A DNA stretch of 64,000 nucleotides from Nocardioides sp. CFH 31398 (GCF_022436705.1 NZ_JAKUHT010000002.1:1-64000); one strand, 5' to 3'. Numbered from the stretch's first letter, positions 56,044-64,000 are shown. A program made the numbers and translations. Notes: a model not told the origin generated them from the letters alone.

Positions 56044-56066
56044 TGAGGGTCAGATTCGGACCTTCA
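56044..56066. promoter_or_regulatory. Putative LysR binding dyad
   Basis: TGAGGGTC (56044-56051) and GACCTTCA (56059-56066) form 8-bp arms with one mismatch and a 7-bp spacer. The dyad is centred 43 bp upstream of the first RraA start, between the divergent genes. Confidence 0.55.
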
Positions 56067-56097
56067 GCATAGGGCCGACCTGCCGTGTACTGGGTCC

Positions 56098-56853
56098 ATG
56101 CTGAGTGACTCACAACCGCACGAGGTGGATCTCGACGTCGATCGCTTGAGCCTTCTGGACAGCACCGTGGTCAGTGACGCCCTCGACGGCCTCGGCCTGC
56201 CGGGTGGTCTGGGTGGTATTCGTCCGACCTGGGGCGCACCACGCTTCGTAGGCCGCTCGCGCACGGTCGCGCTCGAAGTGGACGCGGGGGGTCCGCCGGG
56301 CCCTCATCTGGCCACGTCCGCCATCGCGACCGCCCGCGCCGGTGACGTGATCGTGATGGCGAACGGCGGGCGTCTCGATGTTTCCTGCTGGGGCGGCATC
56401 TTGTCGCTGGGCTCGGTGCAGCGCGGCATCGTCGGGGTCATCGCCGACGGGGCCTGCCGCGACGTCGCGGAGGCAGCGGAGGTTGGGTTGCCGGTCTTCG
56501 CTCGGGGTGTCAGCCCTCGCACGGCTCGTGGTCGGCTACGGCAGCGGGCGACGGGCGTGCCCGTGATGATCGAGGACGTGACCGTCCACGAGGGCGACCT
56601 GGTGCTCGCCGACGATTCCGGCGTGGTGTTCGTGCCCGCAGACCACGCCGATCGGGTTCTCGCTGCCGCTGAGGTCATCGTCGAACGGGAGGCCTCGATC
56701 TGCACCGACGTACGCGCCGGGACCCCGATCGACCACGTCATGCACGACGCGCGGCTCGCCGGTCAGTCGCAAGCCAGCGACTCGATCAGTGGCGCCAAGG
56801 CCACTGGCGCCGCGGTCAGTGGCGCCTGTCACGAGGGAGGACGCGACCGATGA
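56098..56853 (+). CDS. RraA family protein 1 (HMG aldolase/oxaloacetate decarboxylase-like)
   Basis: A 251-residue member of the RraA/4-hydroxy-4-methyl-2-oxoglutarate aldolase superfamily. Visible family features are VVSDALDGLGLPG near the start, CWGGILSLGSVQRGIVGVIA followed by DGACRD with the substrate and Mg binding pair R121-D122, and GDLVLADDSGVVFVP. Aldolase or decarboxylase chemistry on 2-oxo acids is expected. The last 25 residues are a Gly/Ala/Ser tail from a repeated AGTGGCGCC. TGTACT ends 6 nt before the ATG. ATGA links it to RraA 2. Confidence 0.85.
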   Translation: MLSDSQPHEVDLDVDRLSLLDSTVVSDALDGLGLPGGLGGIRPTWGAPRFVGRSRTVALEVDAGGPPGPHLATSAIATARAGDVIVMANGGRLDVSCWGGILSLGSVQRGIVGVIADGACRDVAEAAEVGLPVFARGVSPRTARGRLRQRATGVPVMIEDVTVHEGDLVLADDSGVVFVPADHADRVLAAAEVIVEREASICTDVRAGTPIDHVMHDARLAGQSQASDSISGAKATGAAVSGACHEGGRDR

Positions 56854-57560
56854 GCGAGACACAGGCCAGCCCGCTGGCGGCCATCCCCACCGCGTCGATC
56901 TCTGATGCCCTGGATCGCCTCGGGCTGCCCGGCTCCATCCAGGGCCTCGCGGGGTTGCGTGACCGACAGCGCGCCAGCGGGCCCGCTTTCACCGTCGCCT
57001 ACGAGCCCGTCGACGATGACGGCGGCACCGTCGGGGACTTCCTCGACGACGTGCCGACTGGGGCAGTGGTGTTCATCGACAACGCGGGACGTGTCGACTG
57101 CACCGTGTGGGGCGGGATCATGACCCAGGTAGCCGCTCACAACGGTGTAGCAGCGACGGTCGTCCATGGGGTGTGCCGCGACGTCGCAGTGACCGCGAGC
57201 ACCGGCTACCAGATCTGGTCGGCGGGACGTTTCATGCGCACCGGGAAGGATCGGGTGCGGGTGGCTGCGGTCCAGCAACCGCTACGGGTGGACGGCGTGA
57301 CGGTCCGTTCGGGCGACATCGTGTGCGCCGACGACGACGGAGTTGTCGTCGTGCCGATCGAGCGGTGCGCCGAGGTCGCGACCCTCGCCGCGCAGATCGA
57401 ACAGGTCGAAGCAGACATCGTCACCGCCGTCGGTGAGGGGTCGAGCCTTCACGACGCACGTCGCAGCCACGGCTATCACTCCCTCCAGACGACCAACGCG
57501 ACCGGCCACATCAGCGACATCAGCGACATCAGCGACATCAGCGACGGGGAGGCCCAGTGA
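56850..57560 (+). CDS. RraA family protein 2
   Basis: A 236-residue paralogue of the upstream gene. It has SISDALDRLGLPGSIQG, VWGGIMTQVAAHNGVAATVV followed by HGVCRD (R110-D111) and GDIVCADDDGVVVVP. The usual acidic residue before GxxRD is replaced by His (VVHGVCRD where most have DG). The C-terminus carries four tandem Ile-Ser-Asp triplets from a 9-bp repeat. It overlaps both neighbours by 4 nt. RraA proteins form trimers; hetero-oligomers of the three paralogues are possible. Confidence 0.85.
   Translation: MSETQASPLAAIPTASISDALDRLGLPGSIQGLAGLRDRQRASGPAFTVAYEPVDDDGGTVGDFLDDVPTGAVVFIDNAGRVDCTVWGGIMTQVAAHNGVAATVVHGVCRDVAVTASTGYQIWSAGRFMRTGKDRVRVAAVQQPLRVDGVTVRSGDIVCADDDGVVVVPIERCAEVATLAAQIEQVEADIVTAVGEGSSLHDARRSHGYHSLQTTNATGHISDISDISDISDGEAQ
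57510..57545 (+). repeat. 9-bp tandem repeat, four copies (ATCAGCGAC)
   Basis: Four perfect copies of ATCAGCGAC lie at 57510-57545 inside the end of RraA 2 and encode (Ile-Ser-Asp)4. Copy-number change would keep the frame. Confidence 0.9.
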
Positions 57561-58216
57561 AGACCCCCTCACCCGGGCCTACCCGGGCCACGTCAGCCGG
57601 GCCAGCACGCGGTCACACCGCGGCCACCTTGTACGAGGCCGCGGTCGCGGCCACCGGGCCGGGCAGGTACGCGATGGACAGCGGCATCAGAGAGGCCTGG
57701 CCCGGCGCACGGGTGGCCGGACCAGCGTTCACCGTCCAGGGCGCGGGAGGAGACAACCTCGCCCTGCAACGGGCGATCCTCGCAGCACCGCCCGGGTCGG
57801 TCCTGGTCGCAGACGTCGGCGGCGCCGACTGGGGGCATTGGGGCGAGGTGCTCGCCGTCGCCTCCCGAGCACGCGGGATCGCTGGACTCGTCATCGACGG
57901 CGGCGTCCGCGACACCGTCGAGATGGCCGAACTGGACTTCCCGGTCTTCTCCCGGCACATCAACGTGCGCGGCACCCGCAAACTCTTCCCAGGCGTCCTG
58001 GGCGTGCCGGTCCACGTCGGCGACACCGTTGTGCACGCCGGTGATCTGATCGTCGGTGACGTCGACGGCGTCGTCGCGATCGCAAACGACACCGTCGTCA
58101 ACGTCCTCGACACCGCCGACGCGAGAGCGGCCAAGGAGGCCGACATCATGAAGCGGCTGCGGGCCGGTGAGAGCACCCTCGACATCTACGGCCTCACCGG
58201 GGCAGCGCGTGACTGA
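57557..58216 (+). CDS. RraA family protein 3
   Basis: A 219-residue third paralogue. It has the most canonical core of the three: VLVADVGGADWGHWGEVLAV, ARGIAGLVIDGGVRD with R118-D119, FPVFSRHINVRGTRK, and [14 protein letters not shown]. It has a Pro/Thr-rich N-terminal 20 residues and lacks the repeat tail of the others. It starts with GTG overlapping RraA 2 and ends 8 nt inside the aminotransferase gene. If only one member is catalytic, this is the best candidate. Confidence 0.87.
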   Translation: MKTPSPGPTRATSAGPARGHTAATLYEAAVAATGPGRYAMDSGIREAWPGARVAGPAFTVQGAGGDNLALQRAILAAPPGSVLVADVGGADWGHWGEVLAVASRARGIAGLVIDGGVRDTVEMAELDFPVFSRHINVRGTRKLFPGVLGVPVHVGDTVVHAGDLIVGDVDGVVAIANDTVVNVLDTADARAAKEADIMKRLRAGESTLDIYGLTGAARD

Positions 58217-59351
58217 GTCCGACAACCCCATCTTCCAGATCGCCGACCGGGCGGCAGCGCTGCGCGCGACAGGCGTGGACGTCATCACGCTCGCCGCCGG
58301 GGAACCCGACCTACCGACCGCAACACACATCGTCGACGCCGCCGTCGACGCCGCCCGCGACCCCCGGAACCACCGCTACGGACCCGCGGGCGGCCTTCCG
58401 GCCCTCCGCAGCCGCATCGCCGACGACGGCCACCCCGACCACATCACCGCCGACAACGTCCAAGTCACGGTGGGCACCAAGCACGCACTGCACCTCGCGC
58501 TGAACGCGCTCACGAGCCCCAGGGACGACGTCCTCGTGCTGCGCCCCAGTTGGCCCGGACACCTCGGCGCCGTCGACTCCGTCGGCGCGACCGCTGTGCA
58601 GGTCGACGTGGACCAGGACGGCCTGGCCTCAACCACGGCGCTGGAGGCGGCACGGACACCACGGACCCGCGCCGTCGTCATCGCGAACCCCTCCAACCCA
58701 TCGGGCGTGCTGCACGAGCGAGGCCTGCTCGCCGACCTCGCCGCCTGGTGCGTCGATCACGACATCTGGCTGATCAGCGACGAGGTCTACGGCGGACTGA
58801 CCTTCGACACCCACCGCTTCTCAGCGAGCAACGTGGTCACGGATCCCTCGCGGCTGATCGTGGTCGACGGCGTGTCGAAGGTCCACGCGATGACAGGGTG
58901 GCGCGTCGGGTGGCTGATAGGACCGACCCATGTCGTCGCGAACGCGCGCCGCCAGGTCTCGGCCACCATCACCCACGTCTCGACCATCCCTCAGCACGCG
59001 GCACTCGCCGCGTTGAGCACTCCGACCGCGGTGCACGCGACGACCATCGAGGGATACCGGACCGCCCGAGACCTCCTCGTCGGCCGACTGAACACCATCC
59101 CTGGCGTCGAGTGCCCCACCCCAGCGGGCGGCATGTTCGCCTTCCCCGACATCCGCGAACTCCTCGACGACCGCCACCCCTCGTCCGCATCGCTCGCATC
59201 GCGGCTGCTGGAAGATGCCCACGTCGCCGTCGTCCCCAGTGAGGTGTTCAACGCCGAAGGCCGACTGCGGATCAGTTTCGCCGTCGCCCATGAACGCCTC
59301 AGCCACGCAGCCGAGCGCCTCGTCCGCGCACTCACCGAAGGACCGACCTGA
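58209..59351 (+). CDS. Class I/II PLP-dependent aminotransferase
   Basis: A 380-residue fold-type I aminotransferase from GTG 58209. PLP residues are N163 in NPSNPSG, D191 and Y194 in SDEVYGGL, the Schiff-base K224 in DGVSKVHAMTGWR, and R232. The terminal substrate arginine is in GRLRISFAVA. It resembles aspartate/aromatic aminotransferases. With the RraA proteins it probably interconverts an amino acid and the 2-oxo acid they process, which is inference. Confidence 0.9.
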   Translation: MTESDNPIFQIADRAAALRATGVDVITLAAGEPDLPTATHIVDAAVDAARDPRNHRYGPAGGLPALRSRIADDGHPDHITADNVQVTVGTKHALHLALNALTSPRDDVLVLRPSWPGHLGAVDSVGATAVQVDVDQDGLASTTALEAARTPRTRAVVIANPSNPSGVLHERGLLADLAAWCVDHDIWLISDEVYGGLTFDTHRFSASNVVTDPSRLIVVDGVSKVHAMTGWRVGWLIGPTHVVANARRQVSATITHVSTIPQHAALAALSTPTAVHATTIEGYRTARDLLVGRLNTIPGVECPTPAGGMFAFPDIRELLDDRHPSSASLASRLLEDAHVAVVPSEVFNAEGRLRISFAVAHERLSHAAERLVRALTEGPT

Positions 59352-59352
59352 G

Positions 59353-60174
59353 ATGACCCAGCCGTCCTGGACACAGCAGACGCTCGATCTCAGAGTCGAC
59401 GGTGTCGACCTGCACATCTCCACCATCCAGGCCGCTGGCCCGGCTCCAGTGGTGTTCCTGCACGGCTTCGGCTCCACCAAGGAGGAGTACGCCGACTTCG
59501 CGAACTATCCGGGCCTCGCGGGCTCGGGGTTCCTGGCCTACGACGCGCCGGGCTTCGGCGGTTCCACCGCCTCCGACTACTCAGTGGTGTCCATCCCGTT
59601 CCTCGTCGACGCCGCCCTCGCCATCCTCGACGCCACCCACATCGACCAGTTCCACGTCGTAGGCCACTCCATGGGAGGCCTCACAGCACTACTCCTCGCC
59701 GACCGGGTCCCCCAGAGAGTGCTCAGTTTCACCGACATCGAGGGCAACCTCGCACCCGAGGACTGCTTCCTCAGCCGCCAGATCGCCACCCACCCCGCCA
59801 ACGACCCCGCATCGTTCCTCACCCAGTTCGCAGCGAGATCACGACGATCAGTCGAGTTCTCCAGCGCCCTGTACGGCTCACGCGTCCTCACGACCGTCGA
59901 CCCGCACGTGGTACGGCCCGTGTTCGAGTCCATGGTCGCCCTGTCAGACAGCGGCACCCTGCTCGATACGTTCACAGGTCTGTCGATGCCGCGAATGTTC
60001 ATGCACGGTCAACAGAACGCCCACCTCTCCTACCTCACCAGTCTGCGCCGCAGCGGGGTGAATATCGCCGAGATCGAACACAGCGGACACTGGCCCATGT
60101 ACTCCAACCCGCCTGCCATGTGGGCCGCCCTCGCCGACTTCCTCGCACTCCACGAGGAACAGTCAGACGCCTGA
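59353..60174 (+). CDS. Alpha/beta hydrolase
   Basis: A 273-residue alpha/beta hydrolase from ATG 59353, one base after the aminotransferase stop. The oxyanion motif is VVFLHGFGSTKEEY, the nucleophile elbow is VGHSMGG with S106, and the catalytic histidine is in EHSGHWPMYSNP. It lacks a signal peptide. It is the last gene of the LysR-divergent operon and may release the acid substrate from an ester, lactone or C-C bonded precursor. Confidence 0.9.
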   Translation: MTQPSWTQQTLDLRVDGVDLHISTIQAAGPAPVVFLHGFGSTKEEYADFANYPGLAGSGFLAYDAPGFGGSTASDYSVVSIPFLVDAALAILDATHIDQFHVVGHSMGGLTALLLADRVPQRVLSFTDIEGNLAPEDCFLSRQIATHPANDPASFLTQFAARSRRSVEFSSALYGSRVLTTVDPHVVRPVFESMVALSDSGTLLDTFTGLSMPRMFMHGQQNAHLSYLTSLRRSGVNIAEIEHSGHWPMYSNPPAMWAALADFLALHEEQSDA

Positions 60175-60294
60175 AGAGAACGGTCCGCCGCCGCGTCGGC
60201 AACGGTGGCCCGAGGCGGTCCAGTTCCGGAGACCAGGGCGAGCACGGCGGCCTGAATAGGCCACAGAACTAGTTCCCGGTATCCACTCCGGCGC

Positions 60295-60328
60295 GTTTCG
60301 GAATCAGAAACCCGCAAGCGCCTACGTT
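60295..60328 (+). promoter_or_regulatory. Promoter and small dyad before the HTH gene
   Basis: The -10 TACGTT (60323-60328) ends 6 nt before GTG 60335. Just upstream is GTTTC-N7-GAAAC (60295-60299 and 60307-60311), in the -35 region, a possible autoregulatory site. Confidence 0.5.
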
Positions 60329-60334
60329 TCTCCG

Positions 60335-60703
60335 GTGCCCGGCTCGACCGAGCCCCGCGACTGGGCCAAGCAGCCGGAGTTGTTCGGCCGCTACCCGCAG
60401 ATCGAGTGGCGCGAGGCGGACCGCCTGGACGACCAGATCGGCCTCGACGCCGCTCGCACCCAGCACGACATCACCTACCTCGCTCGGCAGATCCGCCAGC
60501 ACCGGCGCCTCGGGCCCTGGAAGGACCTCGCCGACAAGACCGGTATGTCGGCGTACCAGTTGACCAAGGTGCTCCGCGGCCAGGCGCACCTGTCGCTGCG
60601 CCACGCCGCCGGGCTAAGCCGGGTACTCGGACCGCTACTGGTCGGTGGGACTGAGGCGCGTCAGATGCTGGCCGAGAGGGCTGACCGGGAGCGGCGTGGG
60701 TGA
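60335..60703 (+). CDS. Small helix-turn-helix protein
   Basis: A 122-residue protein. Residues 60-100 fit an XRE-like HTH: WKDLADKTGMSAYQLTKVLR followed by GQAHLSLRHAAGLSRVLG. The N-terminus (PRDWAKQPELFGRYPQIEWR) is not recognised. It precedes an OLD-type nuclease gene by 143 bp and has its own leaderless promoter, so it may regulate the nuclease. Confidence 0.6.
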   Translation: MPGSTEPRDWAKQPELFGRYPQIEWREADRLDDQIGLDAARTQHDITYLARQIRQHRRLGPWKDLADKTGMSAYQLTKVLRGQAHLSLRHAAGLSRVLGPLLVGGTEARQMLAERADRERRG

Positions 60704-60846
60704 CGGGCGGGAGCCGAAACCCGCTGATGGCGCTGCCGCGGTCGTCTTTCGGGGCATAGGAAGATGTCGTATCGCACAGACCTGAGATCAGTCGGCGTAC
60801 TGCCACCGGCCGACGCGACCTACGAGAGGGAAGGGGGGTCGGCCTA

Positions 60847-62790
60847 GTGAGATGTCGCCGCATCCGGTTCGACGGCTACCGGCGTCTGTCGAAGACGGAC
60901 TGCGACGTGAACCCGCGCATCCTGGCCTTCGTCGGCCAGAACGAGTCCGGGAAGTCCTCGGTCCTCTCCGGCCTGGCGTGGCTGACCGAGGACGACGAGA
61001 CGCCGCTCAGCCCCTTCGACTACAGCCGCGCCAAGCAGCCCAAGCGGACGTCCGGGTGGATCGTCAGCGCGGACTACGAGTTCGACCACGAGGACCTCGC
61101 GGTCCTCGAACCGCTCGGTTTCGAGTCCACTCCTCAGCGAATGTCGCTGTGGAAGCAGGCTGACGGACGACTACACGTCATCTTCGAGGACCCGCGCGAG
61201 CCGAACCGCGACCCGGCCCCGTTCGCCGCCGCCCTCGCCGCCCTGGAGGCATCCAGGACGAGGCTGACCCGCCAGATCGAGAGCGCTGCGCCCGACCACG
61301 ACGAAGACGACAGCCCCGCCACCTGGTTCGCGACCCTCGCGGGGCTGCTCGCTGACACCGAGAAGGTCTGGGACGCCGACGATCGGCAGGCTGCCGACGA
61401 TCTGGTCACCTGGCTGGAGACGACACCAGACAGCGGGAAGAGGCCGCGTGACGCCAAGTCGGCCGGTCTGCTGCGCGATGCGATGGCGGTCGGGGCGGTC
61501 GAGCACCCCCGGGAGGCGGGGCTCCGCCTCATGAGGGCGCGGGTGCCGAAGTTCGTGCTCTTCGGGGAGGACGACCGCGATATGCCCACCGTCACCGCCA
61601 TCAGCAACGAGCAAGCGATCGGCGCCATGCGCCCGGCTGTTCGCAACCTGCTCGCCGTCGCTGATGTGGACCCCTCCTCGCTGTGGGCCGCGCATGCAGA
61701 AGGCGACTCCGGAGAGGTCCAGACCCTCCTTGCCGAGGGAAACGCCCTGCTGGACACCTTCTTCGGCCAGGCGTGGAACCAGTCGAACATCTCCGTGCGT
61801 CTTGACCTCGACGCCTCCGGCCTGCACGCCCACGTCTACGAGATCGACAGCCGCCGATTTACGCGCATCGAGGAGCGCAGCGACGGCCTGCTGGCCTTCG
61901 TCGCACTGGCCGTCTTCCTGGAGGCACAGCACCTCGACATCCCCCCGGTCCTCCTCATCGACGAAGCCGAGACGCATCTGCACTTCGACGCGCAAGCCGA
62001 TCTCGTCGGTGTGCTGCTGAAGCAGATCGACGCCTCGCAAGTCCTCTACTCCACCCACTCACCCGGCTGCCTGCCCGGCGACCTTGGGACCGGCATCCGC
62101 TTGCTGCGCCGCAACGGCGCTGCCAGCGAGATCCACTCCCACTTCTGGACCAACGAGGCGCCCGGCTTCGGACCACTGCTGTTCGCCATGGGCGCCGGAG
62201 CGGCGGCATTCTCGGTCTGCCGCTGGGCCGTCCTGGCCGAGGGACCGTCCGAGATGATCCTGCTCCCAACCCTGCTGCGGCTCGCTACCGGACTAGACGA
62301 CCTGCCGTACCAGGTGGCCCCCGGCCTCTCGAACGCCCGCGCGTACGGCATGGAGGTAGAGGAGGTGGCGGCACGCGTCGTCTACCTGGCCGACGGCGAC
62401 GCCGACGGCCAGCGGTACCTCCGCGAGTTGAAGTCGAGCGGGGTGGATGAGCAACGACTCTTTCAACTCCCTCCAGGGACCGCCCTCGAAGACCTCCTGG
62501 ATCGCGAGTTTTACCTCGGAGTCCTCGCCAAGATGCTCCCCGACGACTCCCCGACTCCCGACACTTCCGCGATTAGCGCCGATCAGACCATCTCGCGATC
62601 GCTCCAGCAGTGGGCGGCGGCGCAGAAGCCGAAGGTCAAGTTGCCCGGCAAGGTCGCGATGGCCTACGCCGTGCTCGATCAGCAGGAGATCGTCCTCGAC
62701 AAGAACGCGGCACAGGTGCTGCGGGAACTGCACGGCGACTTCGAGGCGTCGCTTCGCGCTAACGCGACAGCCCAATCTAGCGGCAGATAG
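60847..62790 (+). CDS. OLD-family ATP-dependent nuclease (AAA ATPase with TOPRIM domain)
   Basis: A 647-residue ABC-type ATPase plus TOPRIM nuclease. Walker A is GQNESGKSS at 30-38, the signature is RSDGLLAF (344-351), Walker B is LLIDEAE at 369-375, and the H-loop is STHSP (402-406). The TOPRIM part has LAEGPSE (E465, E469) and LADGDADG (D516, D518, D520). OLD proteins such as P2 Old and Gabija GajA act in phage defence. No UvrD-like GajB partner is present, so it resembles stand-alone class 1 OLD. GTG 60847 has a GGGAAGGGGGG run upstream. Confidence 0.85.
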   Translation: MRCRRIRFDGYRRLSKTDCDVNPRILAFVGQNESGKSSVLSGLAWLTEDDETPLSPFDYSRAKQPKRTSGWIVSADYEFDHEDLAVLEPLGFESTPQRMSLWKQADGRLHVIFEDPREPNRDPAPFAAALAALEASRTRLTRQIESAAPDHDEDDSPATWFATLAGLLADTEKVWDADDRQAADDLVTWLETTPDSGKRPRDAKSAGLLRDAMAVGAVEHPREAGLRLMRARVPKFVLFGEDDRDMPTVTAISNEQAIGAMRPAVRNLLAVADVDPSSLWAAHAEGDSGEVQTLLAEGNALLDTFFGQAWNQSNISVRLDLDASGLHAHVYEIDSRRFTRIEERSDGLLAFVALAVFLEAQHLDIPPVLLIDEAETHLHFDAQADLVGVLLKQIDASQVLYSTHSPGCLPGDLGTGIRLLRRNGAASEIHSHFWTNEAPGFGPLLFAMGAGAAAFSVCRWAVLAEGPSEMILLPTLLRLATGLDDLPYQVAPGLSNARAYGMEVEEVAARVVYLADGDADGQRYLRELKSSGVDEQRLFQLPPGTALEDLLDREFYLGVLAKMLPDDSPTPDTSAISADQTISRSLQQWAAAQKPKVKLPGKVAMAYAVLDQQEIVLDKNAAQVLRELHGDFEASLRANATAQSSGR

Positions 62791-62865
62791 CCGCCCGGCG
62801 CTGCCGCAGCACGACGAGCAGTTTGTCGTCACCTCTGCGACGCCTGAGGTTCGTGGCGGCGGCGG

Positions 62866-63219
62866 TCACTTCAACCAGCGCCGACTAACGCGGCGCGAGA
62901 ACAGCGCGGCCGCCGCGATGAGACAGAGGACGACCGCGCCCAAGCCCACGGTCCAGGCCAGCGGGCGCCAGTCATGTGCGTAGAGCACTTGGCCCGAGGC
63001 GCTCTCGCAGGCCCACGTGGTCGGGCCTGCGGGGGTGGGACCAGAGAACGGGCCCAACTTGGCCACCAGTCCCCTGGTGACGCAGAAGTCTGCGAGATAC
63101 GAGCCGAGGCCGACACTCCACAGCGAGACAGTCGCCCCGCATCCGACCACGCAGACCGTCCACGCCGCCAGGACCAACTCGGGCCTGTAGCCATACGTGC
63201 TCACGCGTCCCACACTCAC
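62866..63219 (-). CDS. Hypothetical two-helix membrane protein
   Basis: A 117-residue protein with membrane helices at about residues 15-42 (LVLAAWTVCVVGCGATVSLW) and 87-107 (LAWTVGLGAVVLCLIAAAAL), separated by a loop with two cysteines (C46 and C71). It ends with basic SRRVSRRWLK. An alternative start is GTG 63204. The family is not recognised. It is convergent with the nuclease gene and may belong to the accessory region. Confidence 0.6.
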   Translation of the reverse strand: MSVGRVSTYGYRPELVLAAWTVCVVGCGATVSLWSVGLGSYLADFCVTRGLVAKLGPFSGPTPAGPTTWACESASGQVLYAHDWRPLAWTVGLGAVVLCLIAAAALFSRRVSRRWLK

Positions 63220-63513
63220 ACGCGACGCCCGGGCGCTGGGTTGGGCCCATGGGATTTTTCGTGGAACCGGTGTGGGAACAGCGCCCGTGGCCGCCCGCCT
63301 CGCCGCAGGTCAGCCGGTTTCACAAACGGCCCACCACCACCTCGAGGGCCCGTGAGCAGCGAAGACGTTGCGCGCGGGCCCTTCGTCGTCGGTGGGCATG
63401 CCCCTCCGGGTGGCCACGGAGGTGGACGAGCGCTCGCAGCGCAGCGCCGGCGGCCGGCCCCAGGCGCCGCACGGTGTGGGCCCGGGGAGCGGGTCGACCC
63501 TACGATCGCGGTC
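63220..63513. other. Gap at the right edge of the accessory region
   Basis: No gene is supported. GGTTTCACAAACG at 63316-63328 is the exact inverse complement of a 13-bp sequence 28 bp after tRNA-Ala (51776-51788). Confidence 0.45.
63501..63506 (+). promoter_or_regulatory. Leaderless -10 element (TACGAT)
   Basis: TACGAT ends 7 nt before ATG 63514 with no SD sequence. Confidence 0.55.
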
Positions 63514-64000
63514 ATGGCGACGCCGACCATCCGTGACGCGGAGGAGGCGGACGGTGCCGCGTGCGCCGCGATCTACGCGCCCTACGTGACCGACACCGCC
63601 GTCACCTTCGAGCTCGAGCCGCCGAGCGACGCCGAGGTCGCCGCCCGGATCCGAGCGGCGCGAGAGGACCACGCCTGGCTGGTCGCCGAGGACGACGGTC
63701 TGGTGAAGGGCTACGCCTACGGGTCCAGGCATCGGGCGAGGCCGGCCTACCGGTGGGCGTGCGAGGTCAGCATCTACCTGGCGCCGGAGTCTCGTGGCCA
63801 GGGCGTCGGGCGCCTCCTCCACCAGCACCTCGTCGACCGGTTGACCGCGATGGGTTATCGCAACCTGCTCGCGGGCACGGCTCTGCCGAACGACGCGAGC
63901 CTGGGACTGCACCGCGCCCTGGGGTTCACGCCCATCGGCGTCTTCCGCGCGGTCGGATGGAAGCACGGGCGCTGGCACGACGTGCAGTGGTCGCAGCGAC
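63514..64000 (+). CDS. GNAT acetyltransferase, phosphinothricin acetyltransferase-like (partial)
   Basis: 162 codons are present before the window ends, with no stop. It starts MATPTIRDAEEADGAACAAI followed by YAPYVTDTAVTFELEPPSDA, the typical PAT/MnaT beginning. Later come YGSRHRARPAYRWACEVSIY, PESRGQGVGRLLHQHL and LALPND-like GTALPNDASLGLHRALGFTP followed by GWKHGRWHDVQW. Relatives N-acetylate phosphinothricin, methionine sulfone or similar amino acids. Confidence 0.92.
   Translation, partial: MATPTIRDAEEADGAACAAIYAPYVTDTAVTFELEPPSDAEVAARIRAAREDHAWLVAEDDGLVKGYAYGSRHRARPAYRWACEVSIYLAPESRGQGVGRLLHQHLVDRLTAMGYRNLLAGTALPNDASLGLHRALGFTPIGVFRAVGWKHGRWHDVQWSQR

Noticed and set aside
60847..62790. 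Gabija (GajA) assignment
   Set aside because: The domain layout fits, but the required UvrD-like GajB gene is absent downstream, where only a small membrane protein follows on the other strand.
51776..63328. 13-bp repeat pair considered as att sites
   Set aside because: The copies are inverted, and site-specific integration leaves direct repeats. A 13-bp match can also arise by chance in a window of this size.

Overview
The window is 64 kb of very high-GC DNA in which nearly every codon ends in G or C, GTG and TTG starts are common and many transcripts look leaderless. The gene content (rpoC, an IdeR-type iron regulator, eukaryote-type UDPGP uridylyltransferase, LCP protein, gephyrin-like Glp with its receptor GlpR, GPGG microprotein, DUF2277) points to an actinobacterium, most likely Nocardioidaceae such as Nocardioides. 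That placement is inference; no 16S gene is present. The first 130 bases are an anomalous run of G and C before rpoC.

Layout. 0.1-6.7 kb: rpoC, an acidic small protein, a geranylgeranyl-reductase-type flavoprotein and a PlsC acyltransferase. 6.8-16.6 kb: tandem-Nudix protein, a hydroxyacid-oxoacid transhydrogenase translationally coupled to a D-2-hydroxyglutarate dehydrogenase-like fusion, a 27-residue membrane microprotein, a methyltransferase, a secreted propeller-like protein, topoisomerase IB and a macrodomain protein. 16.6-24.8 kb: Old Yellow Enzyme, a family of three palindromic repeats, serC, an ABC exporter divergent from a DesK-like two-component system, and an M15-like peptidase. 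24.8-33.5 kb: citrate synthase, pdxH, a promoter/sORF/structured-RNA unit, a GH13 glucosidase, hotdog and VOC proteins, TetR, photolyase and Hsp20. 33.5-39.6 kb: IdeR, Sir2, DUF2277, an enoyl-reductase-like protein, two paralogous MarR regulators and tRNA-Arg(CCU). 39.7-51.7 kb: LCP protein, MscL, SAF and FmdB proteins, penicillin acylase, 5-FTHF cyclo-ligase, UGPase, then glp-moaC-mog-rimJ-like-GPGG-glpR and tRNA-Ala(CGC).

From the 3' end of tRNA-Ala to about 63.2 kb the content changes to accessory genes: a DDE-transposase-like protein coupled to a degenerate tyrosine-recombinase-like protein; a LysR-controlled operon with three consecutive RraA-family proteins, a PLP aminotransferase and an alpha/beta hydrolase; and a small HTH protein followed by an OLD-type ATPase/TOPRIM nuclease. 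The triple-RraA operon and the recombinase/transposase pair are the best candidates for undescribed systems. A PAT-type acetyltransferase runs off the end.

Regulation is unusually readable. Many genes have a TANNNT -10 element ending 6 nt (GTG) or 7 nt (ATG) before the start codon. Candidate operators include a 40-bp inverted repeat at tetR, an 18-bp palindrome at the glucosidase start, a 16-bp palindrome between ABC and two-component genes, a LysR-type dyad, and HspR-like half-sites at hsp20.
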